Shown piece by piece: positions 56,957-64,000 of a stretch of 64,000 bases of DNA (within the stretch, counting starts at the first letter, position 1; each line of letters opens with the position of its first letter). The DNA is from Nelumbo lutea (taxonomy: Eukaryota > Streptophyta > Magnoliopsida > Proteales > Nelumbonaceae): assembly GCA_022828595.1 (NCBI GenBank), contig JAKGHH010000003.1:53743759-53807758 (forward strand), given 5' to 3'. Position numbers and translations under genes: made by a program. Under the pieces are notes generated by a model. The model searched no databases, was not told the DNA's origin, and saw nothing but the letters and a program-made list of their open reading frames with translations.

Positions 56957-59639
56957 ATGGTGGTCTCAGGCGCTGAAGAAGCTTCTACCAAGTCTGCATC
57001 GGATTATGACCGAATGAAAGAACTTAAGGAATTTGATGACACGAAAGCTGGTGTTAGAGGACTCGTAGACTCTGGGATTGTGAAGGTCCCTCGTATATTC
57101 ATCGACCCATCACTTAAATCCGATGAGAAGCTGGTTATTTCAAGTGATGAGAAACGTTCTACGGTTCCGGTCATAGACCTGAGTGGCATCCACGAAGCTG
57201 CTGTTCGAAGGAAAGACGTCGTCGACCAAGTCCGACATGCATCGGAGACATGGGGCTTCTTTCAGGTGGTGAATCATGGAATCCCTACCAGTGTTTTGGA
57301 TGAGATGCTTCAAGGGGTTCGCAGATTCAACGAGCAAGACGTTGAAGTAAGGAAGAGATTTTACAGTCGCGACACCAAGAAAAAGGTGGTTTACAATAGC
57401 AACTTCGTCTTGTATCAGTCAGCAGCAGCTAATTGGAGGGACACCTTCCATTGCCTTATGTCTCCTAATCCTCCCAGCCCCGAAGAAATTCCTCAAGTGT
57501 GCCGGTACGTACGTGTAGAACCGCATCAATACGATTCACTTTATACCTCTAAGAATAAGTTGAGTTTATACCAGTGCCTTACGGCACCTTCCAACTGTGT
57601 ATTGAGAAATGAAATATTCTCAACTTATGATTGAAATATAACTCCTCTTATTAAGTTGGGGTTAGGGTTGAGATGAGGCATCAAGTATCACAAGAGTGGG
57701 GCAAACCCGATCCAACCTAGGGGTGTAAGTGGAGCCATGCCTAGCTATTTGGGATTGAGTTTGAGTTGAATAATTGGTCGAGCCCAGTTTGAGCTTCGCA
57801 ATGCCCAACAAGAGTGGATCACAAGCCTAATCGAGTTCATAAGAAAATGCTATTTTTTTAATATATTTATATTTATAATATAAATAAACATTAATTTTTG
57901 GCATTAACTTATTTATAACATAAATAAATATATTTGTAATTGATTTTCATAATATATTTTTATTTTTAATAGACTTAATATTAATAAATTTTAATTTTAA
58001 TATATTTATATTTATAATATAAATAAACATTAATTTTTGGCATTAACTTATTTATAACATAAATAAATATATTTGTAATTGATTTTCATAATATATTTTT
58101 ATTTTTAATAGACTTAATATTAATAAATTTTAGTACTAATTGTTTATAATTGTCTCAAGTATCAACAAAAGTCGAGTTTGAAGCAAATACATGAAACTCA
58201 TTCAAACTTGAATCGAGTTTCGAGCTATATGTTTTTGAGTAAAGCTTGAATATAACCTGCTGCTCGGCTTGAGTCAACTGGATTACACCCATGGTCCAAC
58301 CCAACCTGAGCCGCTAGTTAATATATGTGGATCTTATATTTGGAATGCGTTGGGCTAGCTACATGCACTTCTTCTCAAATCTACTTTATTTGGATGCTTT
58401 AGCTGTGAGTAATCCTAATCCTAATCCTAATCCTAATCCATGAGAATTAATACACAGTATTTTTGGTGCTTACATTGTAGAGATATAATGATCGAGTACT
58501 CGGGGCAGGTTGAAAGATTGGCAGTTAAATTGTTGGCTTTACTATCCGAGGCTTTGATGCTTAATCCAAGCCACCTGGTAGACATAGGGTGTGCCGAGAG
58601 TCATGCCATTGCATGTCATTACTACCCCGCCTGCCCACAGCCTGAACTGACACTGGGAACAAGCAAGCATGCCGACAACGATTTTATCACCATCCTTCTA
58701 CAAGACCTGATTGGTGGCCTCCAAGTCCGTCATCAAAACCATTGGCTTGATGTGACCCCTCTGCGTGGGGCCCTCGTTGTCAACATTGGATGTGTTTTGC
58801 AGGCAAGTTTTCGACTTCCAGGTTGTCTTAATTTTTCTGTAGGATTGATTATATTTCCTCATTCCTCATTCATGGGTGGGCTCAATCCAAGCTTGAACAG
58901 ATATAGCCCACAATTTTATATGATTCGAGTTTTAAGGGTATACATATGTCATATATGAACATTAAATTTTTGTGTGAACTGATCTGGATTGAACAGACCA
59001 GGTTCGCCTTTGAAACCAGTTTTAACGACCTTGGTTGACTTTAAACCTGGTCCATTCCGTCAGACGTGGCACTAGTTTATCACAACAGTTTCGTAATAAT
59101 CTTTCTTCTTTTACTTTAAAGTCCAGATCTACAAAAGAAGCAAAAAATACAGCGTACCCTCCTGCTGCAACACATGTGTGCGTACATACATACGTACTGT
59201 TAAACAGCCCTATTAGCTTCTAAGTTATGATCTAAGGATGCTTATAAGTAATTAAAGGGTGGGACTGCATGCTGTGCATCATGTAATATATAATTTGTAC
59301 ATGTTTTTATTTTGGGTTTAGATTTTGGTGCACGCATTGACAAGTACACAAGAAAATTAAATTTTGTTTGGATGCATGCAGATTATTTCAAATGATAGAT
59401 TTAAAAGCGTGGAACATAGAGTAGTTGCAAAGAACATAGGCCCCAGAGTGTCGGTGGCATGCTTTTTCCCTACAACCATTCAGGAATCCATCAAGAAATA
59501 TGGTCCAATCAAGGAGCTGCTATCTGAGGAGAATCCCCCCATTTACAGGGAAACTACGATCCCGGAATTTAATTCATACTTCTTTTCAAAAGGCGGATTT
59601 GATGGCAGCAGCCCTGTGTTAGATTATTTTAAGTTGTGA
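56957..59639 (+). CDS. 2-oxoglutarate/Fe(II) dioxygenase, gene D (ACC-oxidase homolog family)
   Basis: Exons 56957-57504, 58481-58802, 59382-59639; 375 aa. Iron ligands H246, D248 and H302; R312 and S314 as RxS. Closest to gene C, with the same GC-AG second intron (cag|gcaagt at 58803). The segment that reads NIGDLLQ in A and C (NVGDLLQ in B) reads NIGCVLQ here, a Cys for an Asp that is strongly conserved in plant 2OGDs. The next codon is I rather than L. Intron 1 (976 bp) holds a 576-bp MITE; intron 2 is 579 bp against 101-159 bp in the others. The frame is also open upstream to an ATG at 56795, which would add 54 residues, but the shared MVVSG start is preferred. Possible polyadenylation signal AATAAA at 59717. 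Confidence 0.92.
57718..58293. mobile_element. hAT-like MITE in intron 1 of gene D
   Basis: Begins 'taggggtgtaagtggagcc', ends 'actggattacacccatg'. 8-bp flanks ATCCAACC (57710-57717) and GTCCAACC (58294-58301) match at 7 of 8. It contains a 139-bp direct duplication (from 57859 and from 57998). Absent from gene C intron 1, so inserted after C and D separated. Confidence 0.8.
57859..58136 (+). repeat. 139-bp tandem duplication inside the MITE
   Basis: The two copies are almost identical AT-rich units beginning 'taatatatttatatttata'. They differ at only one or two positions by eye, so the duplication is recent. Confidence 0.9.
58411..58440 (+). repeat. (CCTAAT)n microsatellite in gene D intron 1
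   Basis: Five hexamer units ending about 40 bp before exon 2. The matching place in gene C has a single 'taacctta', so it is an expansion in D. Confidence 0.9.
58797..58812 (+). other. GC donor splice site of gene D intron 2
   Basis: The boundary after 58802 reads cag|gcaagt, as in gene C. The acceptor at 59380-59381 is gcatgcag. The family alignment fixes the exon junction. Confidence 0.82.
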
Positions 59640-59716
59640 GATGAGACGTATGTAATTTGGTCGTTTTTACCATCTCTTCGTCTCTACATCTGCTTGCTGT
59701 TTGATGATAATTAATG

Positions 59717-59722
59717 AATAAA
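59717..59722 (+). terminator. Candidate polyadenylation signal of gene D
   Basis: AATAAA 78 bp after the stop codon, a usual distance in plant 3' UTRs. Inferred only from position and sequence. Confidence 0.4.
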
Positions 59723-59724
59723 GT

Positions 59725-60525
59725 TGAAGCACATCGTCTCATGTATTATTTCAGTCTAATGTTTTCATTTTCAGTCATCTTTGGCAAGAAAATATGCGTG
59801 TCATTTGATTCGAGGGTGATAAATATATATAGACAAGAGTACTTCAACAGCTTAACAGCTGTCTAACAAACTACAGCTGTTACATTCAGTAATGATTTTA
59901 ACACGGAGCCTGGATCTCCTGCACATGGCGTCCTGCATCCTCAATTGCATAGCCTCAGGTCAGCATTGACATCACATGCACACTTTTCATATGTGAATAC
60001 ACATTTAAAACTTTCCTACATCTAAAATTACATTCAATTTAAATGAAATAAAGAATAGGGATCGGATAAGGGTTTCTATGCCTATCAAAAGACAAGCGTT
60101 TCTCCGATTCTATTTCTTCTTCTTCTCTTCAAGCCTTTTCTCCACCTAATAACATGACTGATGCCGACTACGGGTGGAGAATTGTATACCTGAGACAATC
60201 AATACAGGAACTCACTTTGACCTTTTTTCTGAATTTCATTAATTAGATTAGCAACGAGAATATCAGAATAGAGGGGATCTACGACTGGTCACAGATTTCT
60301 ACATTTGATGTACAAAATATATAGATTCAATTAATGCAGATTTCTATAGCACCCAAATTTTATAAATATTTTGAAAAACCACATTTCAACTATACCATTG
60401 TTGCAGCTTGATTTGACAAAAAAACACATGCCTAGCATATGCATCCAGAATCCAACCATAACTCTCATATGCCTCATCTTCTGTATGATAAATTCAAGAT
60501 ATATAGAAGGCAGCTTTATATTCTA
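59725..60525. other. 3' flank of gene D, nothing recognised
   Basis: No coding and no clear element ends. It does not obviously match the A/B 3' flanks. Confidence 0.45.
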
Positions 60526-60668
60526 AGGGTCCATTTGGTTCACAGACAGGACCAGAATTGGAATCACCTATTCCCAACACCTGTTTGGTTCATTCAAGAA
60601 TCGAAATTCGATTTCGATTGTTGTTGTTTGGTTCAACTAAAAGCTAGAATCGGGATCAGGAGTTAGTA
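60526..60668. mobile_element. MITE-like repeat with GTTTGGTTC ends
   Basis: 'taagggtccatttggttcac' to 'gttgtttggttcaactaaaa'. It matches 20864-20995 closely in the order of internal motifs. Confidence 0.5.
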
Positions 60669-60689
60669 ATGGTATGACTAGGCTAGAAA

Positions 60690-61250
60690 GTTGAATGCCA
60701 TTAGTGATGGAATTCTAATATGGAAACTTATCCTCAAAGAAATGGATGTCTTGAGAAACGAAAAGTCTATTTTTCCTCCGAGCTACATACATGATAACCC
60801 TTTTGTCCATGGGGATATAACCAAGAAACACCCATTTTTGAGACCATGAAGCAAATTTACCTCTTCCTTATTACAGTGTGTTGGCATAACAGAGGCAACT
60901 ATGCTGAGGTGATCATAGGTGGGTGCCTGGTGATATAATACCTCATATGGTGTTTTACCTATTAAAATCGAAATAGGAATGTAATGGATGATATATGTGG
61001 CAGTGAGAACACACTCTCCCCATAACCATATGGGGAGACCAGCTTAAAATTTTAGTGCTCAAGCAATTTCAAGGAAGTACCGATGTTTTCATTCTGCCAC
61101 TCTATTCTGTTGGGGAATGTCTACATAGGAACATTGATGGAGAATTCCATGTTCATTAAAATAGCATTGCATAGGCCCTGAACGGAATTCTTGTCCATTG
61201 TTTGTCCGTATGCATTTCACATGAGATTGGAACTAAGTTGAAAGAAGATT
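60690..61250 (-). pseudogene. Copia integrase fragment
   Basis: On the minus strand, 'CIRTNNGQEFRSGPMQCYF', 'HQCSYVDIPQQNRVAE', a stop, 'KHRYFLEIA', 'TATYIIHYIPISILIGKTPY' and 'VASVMPTHC' follow the order of the Copia integrase core. As in the 2282-7292 element, the usual TDNG reads TNNG. Stops present; no RT was found to the left, so this is a fragment. Confidence 0.8.
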
Positions 61251-61439
61251 GCAAAACATAACTAGATATATGTATGCATCTATTCATCAAATAAACCCAA
61301 GTAGTAGTTTATGCTTTCAAATGGTAAAAAAATGTCAAAATAGTTTATTACAATAGTTTGGTATCCATCTACCAGAGGGAGGATTCTTTTTCTCCTCTAC
61401 TTTATTAGTTCCTCCAATCAGTCAATTGATACGAATCTT

Positions 61440-61705
61440 CAAGCTCAACTTATTAGAGGTAGTCGACTATAAATTTTTGGGTAGTTGACTACTCCAAAAT
61501 GCTAGTACATTTTATGCCTCAGCTATCAAGGGTAATCAACTAACATTTCTAGGAAGTAGACTATAGCATAGTGCTAAGGCATTTCATGCCTTGGCTGTCA
61601 AGGGTAGTTGACTATACATTTTTGGGTAGTTGACTACTGCTTAACAGTGACTTTTGATGTTAAGGGTAATCAACTATATGATTTTGGGTAATCAACTACT
61701 TGTAG
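61440..61705. repeat. Clustered GTAGTYGACTAY palindromic motifs
   Basis: 'ggtagtcgactat', 'ggtagttgactactcc', 'ggtaatcaactaac', 'gtagactata', 'ggtagttgactatac', 'ggtagttgactactgc', 'ggtaatcaactata' and 'ggtaatcaactact' occur at near-regular intervals, often in pairs about 20 bp apart. They lie on the 5' side of the Copia integrase fragment and may be part of that element's LTR or leader. Confidence 0.65.
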
Positions 61706-62439
61706 CCCAATACTTAGAAACCCTAGAAAAATTAATCCAAAGGTTTGGGGATCCTTCCCTTGGCTTCTAAAAAATGATTTTCAAGATTTTAAAATTTATT
61801 TTAAGTTTAGGAAAGCCAAGGAACCAAACCTATTCGAACCATTGGTTTGTAAGGTTAATATCATCAAATTTGGACTTGTTAAAAATCATATGTTGTGCAT
61901 CTCAAACAACTGATTATATCAAGTACCTAAAAGATATAACACCAAGACCATGGGCTTGATGCTTCTTTCCTCCTTGTTGAGTTGTCGTAGAAAAAAAAAT
62001 CTTCTTGAGCTACTTTAATTCCTTCTTAGCCTTTGTAGTCCATTGTGGTTCTTTCATTCATTGAGATCCTTGGAGCATTCCTCAACTTAGGAGATAGTGA
62101 TGATGATGTTAATGATGTTTAGCTCATTCAATTGAATCAAGCAATGATTCCAGTTCTCCCCTTTTAGTAAGATTCTTGTAACAGATGTAGCTCAAAAAAG
62201 CTTATGGATAAGTTTCATATTTAGCACACCACTAGTACTCTTATTAAATTTGTTGTCATCGAAACACATAGGGTCAACAATGGGAATAGAGGTTTCGCCA
62301 TGAGATTATCCTTGTACACACAAAGCTCGCCTGACTGAGGAGAGAATGTTTGGTTTGATGTATTTGGATACCTAAGCTAATACTCAATAGGAATATTGCA
62401 TTGATTATGCATCCTATCCATTTTGACCTCGAACAAAGA
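61706..62439. other. Spacer, possible Copia-derived sequence
   Basis: No domain recognised. A short trinucleotide run 'gatgatgatg' is near 62098. Confidence 0.35.
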
Positions 62440-62807
62440 GCAGTCCTCATCTCGTGCTCCTACTAAATGCATGAACCCTTTGGCAAGGTCCACACTGTCC
62501 TTGTCACCACTCATTCTAGGGCCTTCCACTTCATCTAAGGACCTAACCTTGGACATGACCTCAACCCCAAATGATTAGTGTTAGGGAGACAAGCTACCCA
62601 CTTACTACTTGAGTTGAAAAAAAGCAGTCCTCATCTCGTGCTCCTACTAAATGCATGAACCCTTTGGCAAGGTCCACACTGTCCTTGTCACCACTCATTC
62701 TAGGGCCTTCCACTTCATCTAAGGACCTAACCTTGGACATGACCTCAACCCCAAATGATTAGTGTTAGGGAGACAAGCTACCCACTTACTACTTGAGTTG
62801 AAAAAAC
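62440..62807. repeat. 184-bp perfect tandem duplication
   Basis: 62440-62623 and 62624-62807 appear identical by eye (start 'gcagtcctcatctcgtgctc', end 'cttgagttgaaaaaa'). On the minus strand one frame is open and reads 'FGVEVMSKVRSLDEVEGPRM', possibly transposon-derived coding, not identified. Confidence 0.9.
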
Positions 62808-63228
62808 TAGAACTAGACACAGAGTCTACAGACGAGGACATTGGGATGATGACTTAGCAAGTTCTAACACTAAAGCTGAAGACAAGGACTCTGGCCAATC
62901 CCAACTAAAGACTCAACCACAAATGAAAAAGTCCCCTCCTCACTAACATCATCCCTTTAAACGGTGAGCTATACCATTGATGTGTCAAATCCAACGACCT
63001 AGAAGCTACCTCTTTGCTACCTGTGTGATCCCATGCCACCACGTGCTCGCATTTGCGTACTAGTCTAAGAGATGAAGCATGGTAGCCTCATATTTGAAAT
63101 TAAAATTTTGGTGCCTCTCACAAACTAGACAATAGTTGGCAATAAATGCTTAGTTCCAATCCAAGTTATCCAACTCAGCATCCAACAAGTACTTCCTTGG
63201 CCAATGACAACAAAGCACTCATCCTAAC
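62808..63228. other. Spacer left of the right-edge LTR
   Basis: Possibly the internal region of the LTR element to the right, if that is its 5' LTR in minus orientation. I cannot identify a primer-binding site or domain. Confidence 0.35.
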
Positions 63229-64000
63229 TGATGTTGCGCAATCTGGTCACTCCTATCTGGAAAAGGGCCACACTCCAAGCTAACGATGGATGGTACCTGA
63301 GCATAAGAAGAGAATGAAGGATTCCCGGGGAGCTCTTACAACGGGAACACTTCAATGCTTAAGTTAGAACTCTGAGAAAGAAGGTTACAGAGAAGAAAGT
63401 TGGAGTGCAGATAGCGCGAATGCCAAAAATTACCTTTGCCCTCTAGGGGTTGGAATCCTTATATAATGGTGCTCTGTCAAGTCTGGCATAAACGCCTCTA
63501 GTTCTCTACCTCAGTCGTTACTTGCCAGGGCTGCGCAGGTCACTGTTGCAGGGTACGACTCTGTTAAGTGGGGGACACCTCTCAGGTTTGGCAGGCACGA
63601 CGCTGCCTGGCGAGAGACGTGGGTGCAGGTTCCCAAGTTTAGCAGGTACGGCTGTCAGGGGGGATCTTCCTGTGATACGCTGAGTTGTCTTCCTATGAGC
63701 TACCTTGCACCGAGCCACCCTGTGCTGAGCTGGAGGTGCCACACCGAGGTTATTCTACCCGAGGCAGTCTACTTAGGCATGTCGGAGCAAATTTATTAGG
63801 AGGTTCCCGAGCTCAAGGCCTGCCTTGAGGCAGCCTACTTAGGCCTGTCTTGTAGTACCCTAGCTTGGGATGCCTGTGGAAGAATCTTAGCTTGGGGTGT
63901 TCCCTTCTTGAGGAGGAGCTTGCGGCTCCTTTCTTTGGAGGAGCTCGAGGGCTCCTTTACTTGGGAGGAGCTCAGGATAATCAGAGTGTCATCCGATGCC
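63229..64000 (-). repeat. LTR of a TAT/Gypsy-like element, minus orientation, cut by window edge
   Basis: The left boundary TGATGTTGCGCAATCTGG is the reverse complement of an LTR 3' end that matches the end of the 32050-32919 LTR ('taggagtg.c..gattgc.ca.catca'). The 'gagttct.acttaagcattg' block and a TATA-like 'attatataaggattc' (minus, about 63461) are also shared in order. The rest continues past position 64000. Confidence 0.7.

Noticed and set aside
58411..58440. Interstitial telomere repeat
   Set aside because: The unit is CCTAAT (hexamer), not the plant telomere heptamer CCCTAAA; treated as a microsatellite.
17275..59639. Annotation as true ACC oxidase (ethylene formation)
   Set aside because: The N-terminal [12 protein letters not shown]...GVKGLVD segment and overall length of 372-375 aa fit the ACC-oxidase-homolog group, not ACC oxidase itself.
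63518..63742. 74-residue minus-strand frame rich in Pro/Arg
   Set aside because: It lies in the U3 of the right-edge LTR and overlaps its repeat structure; no protein resemblance.

Overview
This window reads as nuclear DNA of a flowering plant. The genes carry spliceosomal introns, intergenic DNA is AT-rich, and plant-type transposable elements of nearly every class are present (Copia and TAT/Gypsy-like LTR elements, LINE RNase H tails, PIF/Harbinger, Mutator-like, hAT-like MITEs). I cannot name the species from sequence alone. I recognise no tRNA, rRNA or organellar genes.

The host genes are four tandem, same-strand (+) 2-oxoglutarate/Fe(II)-dependent dioxygenases of the 'ACC-oxidase homolog' (E8 / GSL-OH / BX6-like) group: gene A 17275-19137, gene B 33779-35637, gene C 45113-47322, gene D 56957-59639. 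Each has three exons with the same intron positions and phases, an intact reading frame (372-375 aa), the HxD...H iron triad and the RxS co-substrate motif. A and B are near-identical (16 substitutions and one 1-residue indel, counted by eye). C and D form a second pair that shares a GC-AG second intron. The array grew by repeated tandem duplication. A and B lie in a duplicated block (unit A about 16.38-33.07 kb, unit B about 33.07-43.5 kb) that includes long 3' flanks with a dead PIF/Harbinger element. Pieces of the same 3' flank lie upstream of C and about 5 kb downstream of C.

Layout: 0-2.3 kb, three copies of a roughly 290-bp repeat and a MITE. 2.28-7.29 kb, a decayed Copia element on the minus strand with GATAG target duplications, inserted in a tandem repeat. 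9.2-9.9 kb, a LINE RNase H tail. 10.91-15.03 kb, a TAT/Gypsy-like non-autonomous LTR element with GGACC target duplications, whose only recognisable gene is a broken antisense multi-exon ORF resembling the Pfam 'putative gypsy type transposon' (Transposase_28) family. 15.8-17.05 kb, an inverted-repeat-bounded element just upstream of gene A. 17.3-26.1 kb, gene A and its flank. About 26.1-32.0 kb, sequence absent from unit B (hAT MITEs, tandem repeats, one minus-strand LTR). 32.05-32.92 kb, a solo LTR. 33.07-43.5 kb, gene B and its flank. 45.1-47.3 kb, gene C. 47.6-56.9 kb, transposon-rich spacer including a 1.4-kb Mutator-like element with perfect 9-bp target duplications. 57.0-59.6 kb, gene D. 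60.5-64 kb, MITE, Copia integrase fragment, tandem repeats, and an LTR running off the right edge.

Because units A and B are alignable, several insertions (solo LTR, 567-bp foldback element, 136-bp hairpin MITE) have an empty site in the other unit, which makes their boundaries and relative ages unusually clear. No second enzyme class is visible, so this is a tandem gene array rather than a multi-enzyme biosynthetic cluster.
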